64,000 nucleotides of DNA from an uncultured Pseudomonadota bacterium (GCA_902597385.1 CACJXQ010000004.1:28428-92427); one strand, 5' to 3'; numbered from the stretch's first letter, positions 54,993 to 63,746 are shown. Program-made: numbers and translations. Notes: generated from the sequence alone by a model not told the origin.

Positions 54993-56210
54993 TTAGGATT
55001 CCATGACCTGCTTTATGGTCAGCTTGGCAAGCTGAGACATATGTACTTCATCCGGTCCATCTGCAAAGCGCACAAGCCGGCCGTAGGTCCAAATTTCGGG
55101 TAGTGGGGTATCCTGGCAAATGCCCATTCCACCATGTACCTGCATAGCTCTATCAGCCACTTCTTGAACCATTCTGGGAATCACGATTTTGATCATTCCA
55201 ATTGCATCTTTTGCAGCAACATTGCCTTCTTTGTCCAAGCGATCTGCGGCCCATAGAGTCAATAGCCTTGCTTGTTCAATGTCGCATCGCGATTTAGCGA
55301 TATCTTGACGGATGCTAGACTGTTCAGAGAGCTTTTTACCAAAAGCTACTCGGTCCTCAACTCGGCGACACATGATTTCTAAAGCGCGGTCTGCTGCTCC
55401 AACTAATCGCATACAGTGATGGATTCTGCCAGGGCCAAGCCTTCCTTGGGCTATTTCGAACCCTCTGCCTTCGCCTAATAACAGATTATCCACGGGAACT
55501 CTGACGTTAGTTAATTTCAGTTCCGCATGTCCGTGCGGCGAGTGTAAATCGTTCATAACTTTTAGAGGACGGACGATCTTCACACCTTCGGTGCCCGCTG
55601 GTATTAAAATCATTGATTGCTGAGTGTGTCTGCTTGCATCAGGATCGGTTTTTCCCATGAGGATATAGATTTTATTTCTCGGATCGAAGACACATGAGCT
55701 CCACCATTTGCGCCCATTTATCACAAATTCATCGCCTTCTCTGACGATTGAGGTTTCCACATTTGTAGCGTCGCTAGATGCGACTTGTGGTTCGGTCATC
55801 AAATAAGACGAGCGAATTTTTCCTGCTAGAAGGGGTTCAAGCCATTGTTTTTTATGTTCTTCCGTTCCATATCTAGCCAATACCTCCATATTACCAGTAT
55901 CCGGAGCACTGCAATTAAAGACCTCAGAAGCCCAACCAACTCTCCCCATAGCCTCCGCAAGTGGTGCATATTCTAAGTTTGTCAAACCAGGGCTGTAAGG
56001 CTCATATTCATGCGGTAGAAATAGGTTCCAAAGTCCCATGGAGTGAGCCTTAGCTTTTAACTCTTCGATCTGCGGTGGAACCACCCAGAGGTTATCCGGA
56101 TTGTGGGTAAATTCGTAAATTTCTTTCTCTATCGGATAGATATGCTCTTGCATGAACCGCTGAATTTGATCCAATAATTCACTTGTTCTTTGGTTGTATT
56201 TAAATTCCAT
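54993..56210 (-). CDS. Acyl-CoA dehydrogenase, ACAD10/11-like
   Basis: A 405-residue acyl-CoA dehydrogenase. Core motifs: [40 protein letters not shown] and [20 protein letters not shown]. The catalytic base position reads [10 protein letters not shown], so an aspartate (Asp384) stands where most members, such as the paralogue at 2347, have glutamate (EGTSE); this is the pattern of the ACAD10/ACAD11 branch, which act on long or 4-hydroxy acyl chains. The start ATG has an AGGGGAG site. It precedes the RND transporter by 41 bases in the same direction, so a common transcript is likely. Confidence 0.9.
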   Translation of the reverse strand: MEFKYNQRTSELLDQIQRFMQEHIYPIEKEIYEFTHNPDNLWVVPPQIEELKAKAHSMGLWNLFLPHEYEPYSPGLTNLEYAPLAEAMGRVGWASEVFNCSAPDTGNMEVLARYGTEEHKKQWLEPLLAGKIRSSYLMTEPQVASSDATNVETSIVREGDEFVINGRKWWSSCVFDPRNKIYILMGKTDPDASRHTQQSMILIPAGTEGVKIVRPLKVMNDLHSPHGHAELKLTNVRVPVDNLLLGEGRGFEIAQGRLGPGRIHHCMRLVGAADRALEIMCRRVEDRVAFGKKLSEQSSIRQDIAKSRCDIEQARLLTLWAADRLDKEGNVAAKDAIGMIKIVIPRMVQEVADRAMQVHGGMGICQDTPLPEIWTYGRLVRFADGPDEVHMSQLAKLTIKQVMES

Positions 56211-56393
56211 TTGCGACTCCCCTTGGCTAAAATTTGAAAATCTTGTTTTCGACGATGGACAGATTTTGTTAGCCGCAAATATTCGGAAAGAAATAGTGGA
56301 TTAGTTTCCCGAGTGATGCTGTTGCTAGCAGACCATTCCAGATCGGTGTAACCTTTAATTCTATCAAAAATTTTAACCCTTGGACCAGTGTTT

Positions 56394-57257
56394 ATGATGA
56401 TGACTAATATAAAGATGGGCTTTTTAACCTCGATCTTATTGATTTCCTTTAGCTCTCCGCTATCTGCCTCGGTGAATCTATCCGTATTGCTCACTAATGA
56501 CGATGGTATAAATTCCCCAGGATTAAAAGCTTTATCCAAGGCATTACGGGACGCTGGCCACCGGCTCACAGTAGTGGCTCCCGCTGATCAACAAAGCGGG
56601 GGTGGTATGAAAGTTACGTTAGGTAAGAGCTTGAAGGTGGAGAAGGTGGTCGCCGAAGATGATACCTGGAGTGTTGATGGTAGCCCAGCCGACGCGGTTT
56701 TGGTTGGTTTAGGCACTATAATGAAGGACAGAAAGGTTGACTTGGTTATTTCAGGTCCCAATTTTGGACAGAATCTAGGCACAAATGTTTTTTTGTCAGG
56801 CACAGTTGGGGGCGCGATGACTGCAGTTCTACAGGGAATCCCTGCAGTAGCATTGTCAGTCGGTATAAATTTGGATGAGTCGAGGTCACAGCCGGATCGC
56901 TTTCCGAGTACGCTTGCTAGCTTCGAACCTGCATCAAAGTTTCTAGTCTCCAAACTAGAGAAGTGGTTTCAGAATCCCTCGAGCCAGGTGATACCACCTT
57001 ACTCTCTTGTGAACATTAACTACCCTGAAGTGGGGGAAGGAAACATTAAGGGTGTTAAATGGGTTGAAGCGGGTAAACTTGGTGGGTTTTCTTTGGATTA
57101 TCGGAGTAACGCGGGTGACACGGTTGAGGTTTTGATTTCGGAGAATGAAACCACCGACCCAAGTGCGAAGGATTTAGGTTTTTTCAATCAGGGATACGTG
57201 ACGCTGTCCATCCTCTCTCCCAACTGGAATGTATTGAAATCACTATACAGCTTTTAG
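56394..57257 (+). CDS. Exported SurE-family 5'-nucleotidase paralogue
   Basis: A SurE-type phosphatase of 287 residues with an N-terminal signal peptide (MGFLTSILLISFSSPLSASV), absent from cytosolic SurE at 30666. The metal motif is NDDGINSPG (Asn35, Asp36, Asp37), followed by DQQSGGGMKV and VISGPNFGQNLGTNVF, and TWSVDGSPADAVLVGL. The frame opens at a GTG at 56388 and has three consecutive ATGs; I choose 56394, and a later ATG would still leave the signal. It differs enough from the cytosolic copy to be an old paralogue and is unlinked to it. A periplasmic role in nucleotide or phosphate scavenging is likely but unproven. Confidence 0.87.
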   Translation: MMMTNIKMGFLTSILLISFSSPLSASVNLSVLLTNDDGINSPGLKALSKALRDAGHRLTVVAPADQQSGGGMKVTLGKSLKVEKVVAEDDTWSVDGSPADAVLVGLGTIMKDRKVDLVISGPNFGQNLGTNVFLSGTVGGAMTAVLQGIPAVALSVGINLDESRSQPDRFPSTLASFEPASKFLVSKLEKWFQNPSSQVIPPYSLVNINYPEVGEGNIKGVKWVEAGKLGGFSLDYRSNAGDTVEVLISENETTDPSAKDLGFFNQGYVTLSILSPNWNVLKSLYSF

Positions 57258-57307
57258 TGACCATCTCTCCTCAAGATGTCGGGCGGCGCAAGTTTTTATA
57301 ACCAGGA

Positions 57308-58420
57308 TTATATTACATCTAGGAGGAGCGTATTCACTTCATTGGCGGCTTCCAATTGCACTAGGTGACCATATCCTTCCAAAATGTGGACGGACGCACC
57401 TTCTCCTAGCCCGTTACAGTGATCAGAGGGTATGATTTTATCTTCTGATCCCCAAATGACCATGCTTTTGGGTAAATCTGATAAGACTTGTAGAAAATTG
57501 TCGGCCTGTGTGCCTTCTTCGGTTATAAATTGAGAAGCTATTGCTTTTAAGGCATCTTCCACGCCATCGGTCCGCTTGAATTTCAACATGTCGTTCACAA
57601 GACTTCTATTTACCAGATTGGGATCTGCCACAAGCTCCTGCAAAGCTTTTTTCATCTGCTTTCTACTATCAGCGGTTATGAATTCGTTAATGTAGGCTAC
57701 GTTAATCTCTGACCCTAGACCGACAGGCGCTATAAGGCTTAACCGTGTTACTCTGGGTTTATCTAATTCTGCGGTTTGGAGAGCGATGGCTCCTCCTAGC
57801 GAGTGTCCTATCAAATGAGCTTGATCAATCCCTAGTTCATCCATAAAAGAAAGGACTACTTTCGCCAAACCTCTTACACTAGGGTCGCTGATAATCTTTG
57901 TAGATTGCCCGTGTCCCGGTAGATCTAAAGCATAAACAGTAGCTAGTTCAGATAATGGTTGCTGGGTAAAGAGCCAGCGATCAGAATCACCACCAAAGCC
58001 GTGTATCAGGATAATATTTTTCTCACCGTCCCCCATTTTTGAATAACGAATTTTATAGTTATCTACTTCAATAAAAGCGTAAGCGTCATTTCCATCTTCG
58101 CTTTCAGGTTCTGGTGGCACATAGTTTGCTTGAAATTCTTCCACAAATGCAGCTATTTCTTCGTCTGAGATTTCCGAGGTTGTTAACACCCCTAAAAGAG
58201 CTCCTATGGGCAATATTTCATCGGGGGTTGCAACAATTTTGCTTAAGGTCCCAGCATCAAGTGCTTCGAATGTGTTAGCAATTTTTTCTGTCTCTATATC
58301 AACCATCGCATCACCGACTTGTAGAACTGCGCCCTCCTCAACAAGCCATTCCATGACTTTTCCTTCAGTCATGGATAAACCCCATTTCGGCATAGTTATG
58401 GCTATTATTTCTTTACTCAT
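57308..58420 (-). CDS. Lipoyl domain-alpha/beta hydrolase E2 (acetoin-dehydrogenase-like)
   Basis: A 370-residue two-domain protein. Residues 1-80 are a lipoyl domain (MPKWGLSMTEGKVMEW, lipoylated Lys46 in DIETEKIANT). After a hinge, residues 115-370 form an alpha/beta hydrolase: ILIHGFGGDSDRW, nucleophile Ser207 in GHSLGG, GSEDKIIPSDH and His352 in GYGHLVQL. The same fused architecture occurs in AcoC of the Pseudomonas acetoin dehydrogenase. The usual CoA acyltransferase catalytic domain of E2 (His-x-x-x-Asp-Gly) is absent. Its ATG overlaps the E1beta stop by 4 bases (ATGA). Expected lipoyl cycle partners are the two E1 genes upstream. Confidence 0.92.
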   Translation of the reverse strand: MSKEIIAITMPKWGLSMTEGKVMEWLVEEGAVLQVGDAMVDIETEKIANTFEALDAGTLSKIVATPDEILPIGALLGVLTTSEISDEEIAAFVEEFQANYVPPEPESEDGNDAYAFIEVDNYKIRYSKMGDGEKNIILIHGFGGDSDRWLFTQQPLSELATVYALDLPGHGQSTKIISDPSVRGLAKVVLSFMDELGIDQAHLIGHSLGGAIALQTAELDKPRVTRLSLIAPVGLGSEINVAYINEFITADSRKQMKKALQELVADPNLVNRSLVNDMLKFKRTDGVEDALKAIASQFITEEGTQADNFLQVLSDLPKSMVIWGSEDKIIPSDHCNGLGEGASVHILEGYGHLVQLEAANEVNTLLLDVI

Positions 58421-59430
58421 TGGCTGAAATCCATTACGGATTTAACGGCGGACACAATACTATCTGGGCTGGGAATATACATGTCTTCTAGAGCCCCACT
58501 GAAAGGCACCGGCGTATGAGGTGCTGTCACCATTTCTATTGGAGCATTTAAATGTTCGAAAGCTTTTTTTGCTACCAGCGCTGAGATATCGGTCGCGATA
58601 CTGCATCGAGGGTTCGCCTCGTCTACTACCACCAAGCGGCCCGTATTCTCCACTGATTCTAAGATTGTTTCCTCATCCAATGGGGAAGTGGTTCTCAAAT
58701 CTACTACTTCGCAAGAGATTCCGCCAGAAGACAGAGTGTTAGCGGCCTCTAATGCCTGGTGCACCATTCTTCCAAGCGCTACTACTGTTATGTCCTCTCC
58801 TTCGCGGGCAATGTCTGCCTCCCCGAATGGTATAGTGTAGGAGTCTTCTGGCACTTCTCCTTCAACTGTGTAGAGCACTTTGTGTTCGCAAAAAATAACA
58901 GGATCGTTGTCCCTTATAGCCTGTATCAAGAGACCCTTGGCATCGTAGGGGTTCGACGGAATAACTACCTTTAAACCAGGGACTGCTGTAAACATAGGAT
59001 ATAGACATTGTGAATGTTGAGCAGCTGCTCTAAAACCTGCGCCAACCATTGTTCGGATGACTACTGGGGTTTCTGCTTTTCCTCCAAACATGTATCTAAA
59101 CTTTGCGGCTTGATTATATATCTGGTCAAAACATACGCCCATGAAGTCAATGAACATGAGCTCACAAACGGGTCGCAGTCCGGCCGTCGCGGCTCCCACC
59201 GCTGCGCCAACAAACCCGGATTCGCTGATGGGAGTATCCATTATCCGATCACCATACTTACCCCAAAGCCCTTTAGTGACTCCGAGCACTCCTCCCCAGG
59301 CATCCATTTCGCCCTCGGTACCAGCTCCGCCTACTACGTCTTCTCCCATTATAACGACATCTTCGTCACGGGCCATTTCTTGATCCAGCGCTTCGTTAAT
59401 TGCTTGCTGAAAGGTTATTTTTCGAGCCAT
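58417..59430 (-). CDS. 2-oxo acid/acetoin dehydrogenase E1 beta subunit
   Basis: A 337-residue thiamine-dependent E1 beta subunit. The open frame extends to a TTG at 59508, but the ATG at 59430 has an AGAGGTG site, 13 bases after the E1alpha stop. Motifs: ITFQQAINEALDQEMARDED, IMGEDVVGG, DTPISESGFVGAAVGAATAG, ICEH-like region VIFCEHKVLY and VDLRTTSPLDEETI, typical of pyruvate, branched-chain and acetoin E1 beta. TMVGAGFRAAAQHSQ instead of the common HGG-x-x-x-GPQHSQ is a distinctive acetoin/dihydroxy-type reading. The E1 heterotetramer transfers an activated acyl or hydroxyethyl group to the lipoyl domain of the fused E2. Confidence 0.93.
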   Translation of the reverse strand: MARKITFQQAINEALDQEMARDEDVVIMGEDVVGGAGTEGEMDAWGGVLGVTKGLWGKYGDRIMDTPISESGFVGAAVGAATAGLRPVCELMFIDFMGVCFDQIYNQAAKFRYMFGGKAETPVVIRTMVGAGFRAAAQHSQCLYPMFTAVPGLKVVIPSNPYDAKGLLIQAIRDNDPVIFCEHKVLYTVEGEVPEDSYTIPFGEADIAREGEDITVVALGRMVHQALEAANTLSSGGISCEVVDLRTTSPLDEETILESVENTGRLVVVDEANPRCSIATDISALVAKKAFEHLNAPIEMVTAPHTPVPFSGALEDMYIPSPDSIVSAVKSVMDFSQ

Positions 59431-59443
59431 TTTGTCACCTCTT

Positions 59444-60418
59444 TTAATAGTTGATGTAGACGTCAGTAGTGAGATCACTCTCGCTGGGGTCTGGAGAAGA
59501 CTCTGCAAATTTGACTGCCTCGTCTATCAATTCCCCAACTTCCGAGTCTATAGCTTCCAACTGGCTCTGATTGATTCCGTGTTCGGAGACTGCAGTCGCT
59601 GCAAATCTTTTAATACAGCACGTTTCTTCACGCAATTTTTGTACCTCACCTTCAGCTCGATAGTTCTGATTGTCGCCTTCAAAGTGTCCGTAAAATCTAT
59701 CTAACTTATGTTCTAGAAGGGAAGGGCCTTCACCTTTGCGAGCCCGCTCTGAGGCTTCGCCGAAGGCTTCGTATACTTCGAAAAAGTCGTGCCCATCAGC
59801 AATTCGTCCAGGCATGCCAAAACCTTTGGCTCGATCGGCTATATCTCCACAGGAGACGGAGTAGCTACTACCAGTCGCTTCACCGTATCCGTTGTTCTCG
59901 AAGACGAAAACTACCGGAAGTTTCCAAACCGAGGCTAAGTTCATGGCTTCGAACGTGGTCCCTTGGTTAGAGGCTCCATCGCCACAGAAAACCACCGCGA
60001 TTTTCCCGTTCTTTTTCATTTTCGCAGCTAAGGCAGCCCCGCAGGCGAGGGGAGGTCCACCACCCACTATTCCATTGGCTCCCATCATTCCTGTGTCCAA
60101 ATCAGCTATATGCATGGAGCCACCTTTGCCTTTACATGTTCCGGTAGCTTTGCCGTATATTTCTGCCATCATCCCCTTTACTTCGACTCCCTTGGCGATG
60201 CAGTGCCCATGTCCACGGTGATTGCTGGCAAGCTTGTCTTCTTTAGATAAATGCATGCCCACCCCAGTCGCTGAGGCCTCTTCTCCTGCATATAAATGGA
60301 CAAATCCAGGTATCCCTCCTTTTGCAAATTCGACATGAACACGGTCTTCAAATTCTCGAATAGTTTTCATGGTGCGATAGGCATCCAATAGGTCTTCAAC
60401 CGTTAAAGCATCTGGCAT
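59444..60418 (-). CDS. 2-oxo acid/acetoin dehydrogenase E1 alpha subunit
   Basis: A 324-residue thiamine-diphosphate E1 alpha subunit, first gene of the operon. TPP-binding motif: GDGASNQGTTFEAMNLASVW to FENNGYGEATG (Asp147 to Asn176). HRGHGHCIAKGV carries the histidines of the active site, and GKGGSMHIADLDTGMMGANG precedes it. The overall sequence fits acetoin, branched-chain or pyruvate E1 alpha, with AcoA the best guess given the fused E2. The ATG at 60418 has only a weak GGGG site. The upstream 156-base region shared with the divergent SnoaL-like gene has a 7-base inverted repeat. No lipoamide dehydrogenase (E3) is present in the window. Confidence 0.93.
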   Translation of the reverse strand: MPDALTVEDLLDAYRTMKTIREFEDRVHVEFAKGGIPGFVHLYAGEEASATGVGMHLSKEDKLASNHRGHGHCIAKGVEVKGMMAEIYGKATGTCKGKGGSMHIADLDTGMMGANGIVGGGPPLACGAALAAKMKKNGKIAVVFCGDGASNQGTTFEAMNLASVWKLPVVFVFENNGYGEATGSSYSVSCGDIADRAKGFGMPGRIADGHDFFEVYEAFGEASERARKGEGPSLLEHKLDRFYGHFEGDNQNYRAEGEVQKLREETCCIKRFAATAVSEHGINQSQLEAIDSEVGELIDEAVKFAESSPDPSESDLTTDVYINY

Positions 60419-60444
60419 AGTATCCCCCTGCGATTTGAATTTCT

Positions 60445-60471
60445 TTTAGCACGAGTATATACCATGCTAAA
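60445..60471. promoter_or_regulatory. Operator-like inverted repeat between the E1alpha and SnoaL-like genes
   Basis: Two 7-base arms, tttagca and tgctaaa, separated by 13 bases in an AT-rich divergent region. Spacing of about two helical turns is compatible with a dimeric repressor. There is no regulator gene adjacent, so the assignment is weak. Confidence 0.25.
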
Positions 60472-60574
60472 TTAATTATAGAAGTATAAGTTTAACAAAA
60501 AAGCAATGCGTCCTTCTTTGGAACCAAATACCACCTTTTGGTTTTATCAAAGGCTGTTTTTGCGGGAGAAAAAA

Positions 60575-61039
60575 ATGACTTTCGACCGATTAATCAGACA
60601 AATGACGAATTCAATCGTGGAGGGCGATGGGCCTCGGGCTGCTTCATATTTTGCCGAAGATGGTTTTTACCATGATGTTTTTTATGGTGTGTTTAAAAAG
60701 CCAGCGATTCCAGATCTTGTTGAAAACTATTTCCACAAGGATGCCGAAAATTTCGAATGGGAAATTTGTGAAACATCCAGCAATGGACATACTGGTTTCG
60801 CCAGATATATCTTCAGCTATGACAGTAAAATGCCGGAGTCTTTAGGCAAACGCGCTATCTTCGAGGGCGTAGCGATCTGTGACCTGACTTCTAACTCAAT
60901 CAGCAGTTATCGAGAGGTGGCGAATGTTTACACTGGTTTATTAATGTTAGGCTTTAATGCTGATCGGTTGTCCAAACTCGCGGGTCGTCAAGTCGACTCT
61001 CTTAAGACCTCTGTATCCTATGAACATTTACGGTCTTAA
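60575..61039 (+). CDS. SnoaL/NTF2-like small protein
   Basis: A 154-residue protein of the SnoaL-like/NTF2 alpha-beta barrel superfamily: an initial helix region MTFDRLIRQMTNSIVEGD, AASYFAEDGFYHDVFYGVFK, and a curved sheet with VENYFHKDAENFEWEIC and FEGVAICDLTSNSISSYREV. Members serve as small isomerases or ketosteroid-binding proteins. An ATG at 60506 is in frame, but the ATG at 60575 has a GGGAG site and gives the usual length. Family pattern is weak and the assignment is probable. It precedes a threonine dehydratase by 38 bases, probably in one transcript with the GFA gene. Confidence 0.68.
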   Translation: MTFDRLIRQMTNSIVEGDGPRAASYFAEDGFYHDVFYGVFKKPAIPDLVENYFHKDAENFEWEICETSSNGHTGFARYIFSYDSKMPESLGKRAIFEGVAICDLTSNSISSYREVANVYTGLLMLGFNADRLSKLAGRQVDSLKTSVSYEHLRS

Positions 61040-61077
61040 AAATAAGATAATCTAGACTTTCTCAGAATATAAAAACG

Positions 61078-62079
61078 ATGACAATGAAAATTCTCTCGCA
61101 CAGGGACTTGGAAAAGAATCCTATCAGTCTGAAAGAATTTGAAGAATGTGCCTCTTTTATTGGAGGTTACTTACCAAGCAGTCCTGAACTAACTTGGCCA
61201 CTTCTATCAGACCGTTTTAATTGTGAGATTTTTACGAAACATGAAAACCATTTACCTACCGGTTCTTTCAAAGTGCGAGGAGGCGTTTGGACTTTGGGGA
61301 AACTGCAAGAGGAAGGTTTCAATGGAAACATAATAGCGGCAACAAGAGGTAACCATGGCCAAAGCATTGCCTATGCGGCTCGCGCGTTTGGTAGTAAGGC
61401 TATAGTAGTGGTTCCTCATGGCAATAATTTAGATAAGAATCAGTCAATGCGAGCATTGGGTGCAGAGGTTATAGAGCACGGTGAGGATTTTGATGCTGCT
61501 TTGGCTTATGCAAGAACAATGAGTGAGGAAAAAAATCTCGAATTTCTACCTTCTTATCATCCTACCCTCGTAACCGGGGTAGGTACTTACGCATTCGAAT
61601 TTTTAACTGCCGTAAGTGCATTGGAAATTGCTTATGTTCCTATCGGTCTAGGTTCAGGGATCGCGGGCTTTCTAGCGGCTAAGGAGGTACTAGGACATTG
61701 CGTTGAGGTGATCGGTGTGGTCTCGGAGAAGGCAGATGCTTATGCTTCTTCGTGGGAAGCAGGAAGAAGGATTTGCACACAAGATGCAAACACTATCGCG
61801 GATGGTTTGGCAGTGCGTGAGCCTTCAGTTGAAGCATTAAGCTACATCTCTAGAAGGGTGTCTCGTATTATCAGGGTCTCTGAGGCGGATATTGTTCAAG
61901 CGACCAAAGTGTTGCTATCAGATACCCACAATTTGGTCGAGCCTGCTGGTGCGGCTTCTCTTGCTGGACTAATGAAAGAGCAAAGCGAGATGATTGGTAG
62001 AAAAGTTGGAGTGGTTTTAACAGGGAGCAATATAGACCAAATAACGTTGAAGAGAATTATATCGTATGGGAGAACCTAG
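61078..62079 (+). CDS. PLP-dependent threonine/serine dehydratase-like protein
   Basis: A 333-residue fold-type II PLP enzyme of the threonine dehydratase/serine racemase group. The Schiff-base lysine is in LPTGSFKVRGGVW, RGNHGQSIAYAARAFGSKA is the substrate-binding loop, GLGSGIAGFLAAKE binds PLP phosphate, and LTGSNID ends the domain. Only the catalytic domain is present, so there is no allosteric C-terminal domain as in IlvA, suggesting a catabolic or 3-hydroxy-amino-acid enzyme. The start is the ATG at 61078, with a second ATG at 61084. The next gene follows 2 bases later. Confidence 0.9.
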   Translation: MTMKILSHRDLEKNPISLKEFEECASFIGGYLPSSPELTWPLLSDRFNCEIFTKHENHLPTGSFKVRGGVWTLGKLQEEGFNGNIIAATRGNHGQSIAYAARAFGSKAIVVVPHGNNLDKNQSMRALGAEVIEHGEDFDAALAYARTMSEEKNLEFLPSYHPTLVTGVGTYAFEFLTAVSALEIAYVPIGLGSGIAGFLAAKEVLGHCVEVIGVVSEKADAYASSWEAGRRICTQDANTIADGLAVREPSVEALSYISRRVSRIIRVSEADIVQATKVLLSDTHNLVEPAGAASLAGLMKEQSEMIGRKVGVVLTGSNIDQITLKRIISYGRT

Positions 62080-62081
62080 AA

Positions 62082-62552
62082 ATGCGACTAGATGGATCAT
62101 GTCATTGCAAGAGGGTGACCTTTCAGATTGAGTCAGATCACCCTTACCCATTCAATTTGTGCTACTGCAGCATTTGTAGAAAAACTGCTGGGGGCGGTGG
62201 TTTCGCGATTAATCTCGGGGGAATGGCACAAAGTTTGTGCGTCAGGGGTGAATCGTTTATCTCAATTTATCGGGCTCTACTTGATATTACTGAGAAAGAG
62301 AGCTTTTGCGAGAGACGCTTTTGTAAAATTTGCGGCAGCGCCCTTTGGGTTTGGGATTCCCGATGGCCCGAGCTGATACATCCTTTCGCGTCTGCAATTG
62401 ATACACCATTACCCATTCCGCCAAGTAAAACTCACCTTATGCTAGGCTCAAAAAAAGAATGGGTGGACGCCGATGTGGCAAAGTCGGATTTACAGTTTAG
62501 TGAGTACCCAGATGAGTCGATCGCACAATGGCATAGAAAGCATAACTTGTAA
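62082..62552 (+). CDS. GFA/CENP-V zinc-binding domain protein
   Basis: A second GFA-domain protein, 156 residues. Cysteines: Cys7 and Cys9 in GSCHCKRVTF, Cys27, Cys29 and Cys32 in CYCSICRKTAGGGGFA, and Cys81 and Cys84 in CKICGSALWV. HPYPFNLCY and FASAIDTP are usual for this subgroup. It is clearly diverged from the one at 9894. Its ATG is 2 bases after the dehydratase stop, so coupling with that gene is likely. No formaldehyde-linked enzyme is beside it, so the family name gives no real function. Confidence 0.88.
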   Translation: MRLDGSCHCKRVTFQIESDHPYPFNLCYCSICRKTAGGGGFAINLGGMAQSLCVRGESFISIYRALLDITEKESFCERRFCKICGSALWVWDSRWPELIHPFASAIDTPLPIPPSKTHLMLGSKKEWVDADVAKSDLQFSEYPDESIAQWHRKHNL

Positions 62553-62568
62553 TATCATTTTGTGAGGT

Positions 62569-62596
62569 TTGATAATCGAGTTACACTCACTATAAA
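62569..62596 (+). promoter_or_regulatory. Predicted sigma-70 promoter for the YdhR-like gene
   Basis: TTGATA at 62569-62574 and TATAAA at 62591-62596 with 16 bases between, located 20 bases before the start codon of the next gene. It would give a short leader, so the ribosome site is covered by transcription. Consensus matches are 5 and 5 of 6. Confidence 0.45.
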
Positions 62597-62616
62597 TAAA
62601 AAACGAGAGGTGAAAC

Positions 62617-62934
62617 ATGGTTGTTGTAAGGGTCTTATTTCCTACTGCAGGTCTGAAACCAGTAGAATTTAACGAGAAAATGGTCGCATCAATCCCGCGG
62701 TACGAAGGACTAGACGGGTTGGTTAGAAAATATTACGTGCTTACCGAGGATGAAAAAAAAGGTGGAGGTATTTATCTTTGGGAAAGTAGGGAAAAGGCAG
62801 AGCAGTTTTATAATGAAGAATGGAAAATGCGTATCAAAGAGTTGTTTGGAGAAACGCCCCTGCTAGAGTATCTTGATTGTTCGATCGTAATAGATAACGA
62901 GACAAAGGAAGTGAGGAATCTGGTGACAGCGTAA
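62617..62934 (+). CDS. YdhR-like / antibiotic-biosynthesis-monooxygenase-fold protein
   Basis: A 105-residue protein of the dimeric alpha/beta barrel (ABM/YdhR) fold. The pattern FNEKMVASIPRYEGLDGLVR, then YVLTEDEKKGGGIYLWESRE and KAEQFYNEEWKMRIKELFGE is typical, with the GGIYLW strand as the core signature. The family includes heme- and cofactor-free monooxygenases and many proteins with no assigned function. The ATG has a GAGAGG site and a nearby promoter. It converges with the alpha/beta hydrolase 4 bases away. Confidence 0.85.
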   Translation: MVVVRVLFPTAGLKPVEFNEKMVASIPRYEGLDGLVRKYYVLTEDEKKGGGIYLWESREKAEQFYNEEWKMRIKELFGETPLLEYLDCSIVIDNETKEVRNLVTA

Positions 62935-62938
62935 CCGT

Positions 62939-63742
62939 TTAAGGTCGGACTTCTTCCAAGAAGCTCTTCAAAGAGGCATTAAATTCGACAGGTTTTTCGA
63001 TGTTAGGAAGGTGGCCGGACCCAGGTATAATCGCTAGGCGAGAATCTTTTATCTGCTCATGCATCTTTTGAGAGATGGCAGGAGGGGTTAGTTTATCTTC
63101 CTCTCCTACTATAATTTGCACTGGGACATTAATCTCAGAAACGTCTGTAACAGGTTCATATCTAGTCATGGACTCGATAGTTTTGATGTAGCTGAATTTA
63201 TGCAGTTTGTTCATGCTGGTAATTAGTTCATTTAATACTTCCTTAGATGCAGTTGGACTTACTAAACCAGGCACCACCAGAGGTGCTATTTCACTAAGTT
63301 CTTTGCCTCCCTCGACTAAGGGTTGACGTCGCTCGCGAATAAACTTTTCTCGACCTTCCGCAGAAAAGGAATCGTCAAAACCTGGAAAAGTGTCCACAAG
63401 AGCTAAACTCAAAACCCGATCTGCATAAACCTCCCAGAAATCTAAAATAATCCGGCCTCCCATAGACAGACCACAAAGGTGAGACTTTTCAAAACCCAAG
63501 TCATCCATCAACCGGAGAAGATCGTGACTAAAATCCCGAAAGTGGAGCGAACCATCGTAGTCGTCGCTATCACCGTACCCTCGAGCATCCCAAGCCACGA
63601 CCGTATGAGTATCGCAAAAAAAATCCATCTGTCTTGTCCAGTTATCTTTGTTTCCCCCTATGCCATGGAGAAATATGAGTGCCGGACCGTCGCCTTCAAT
63701 TTGGTATGCTATTTTTGGGTTTCCTGGAACGTATCGAAGCAC
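62939..63742 (-). CDS. Alpha/beta hydrolase (3-oxoadipate enol-lactonase/C-C hydrolase-like)
   Basis: A 267-residue alpha/beta hydrolase. Motifs: ALIFLHGIGGNKDNWTRQMD, AWDARGYGDSDDYDG, nucleophile in CGLSMGGRIILDF (Ser in GLSMGG), acid in VGEEDKLTPP and histidine in GSGHLPNIEKP. The overall pattern fits enol-lactone hydrolases such as PcaD and aromatic ring-cleavage C-C hydrolases. The start is a GTG with an AGGG site. It is 4 bases downstream of the cupin gene, which is cut by the right edge; the two are probably co-transcribed. Confidence 0.9.
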   Translation of the reverse strand: MLRYVPGNPKIAYQIEGDGPALIFLHGIGGNKDNWTRQMDFFCDTHTVVAWDARGYGDSDDYDGSLHFRDFSHDLLRLMDDLGFEKSHLCGLSMGGRIILDFWEVYADRVLSLALVDTFPGFDDSFSAEGREKFIRERRQPLVEGGKELSEIAPLVVPGLVSPTASKEVLNELITSMNKLHKFSYIKTIESMTRYEPVTDVSEINVPVQIIVGEEDKLTPPAISQKMHEQIKDSRLAIIPGSGHLPNIEKPVEFNASLKSFLEEVRP

Positions 63743-63746
63743 TTTT

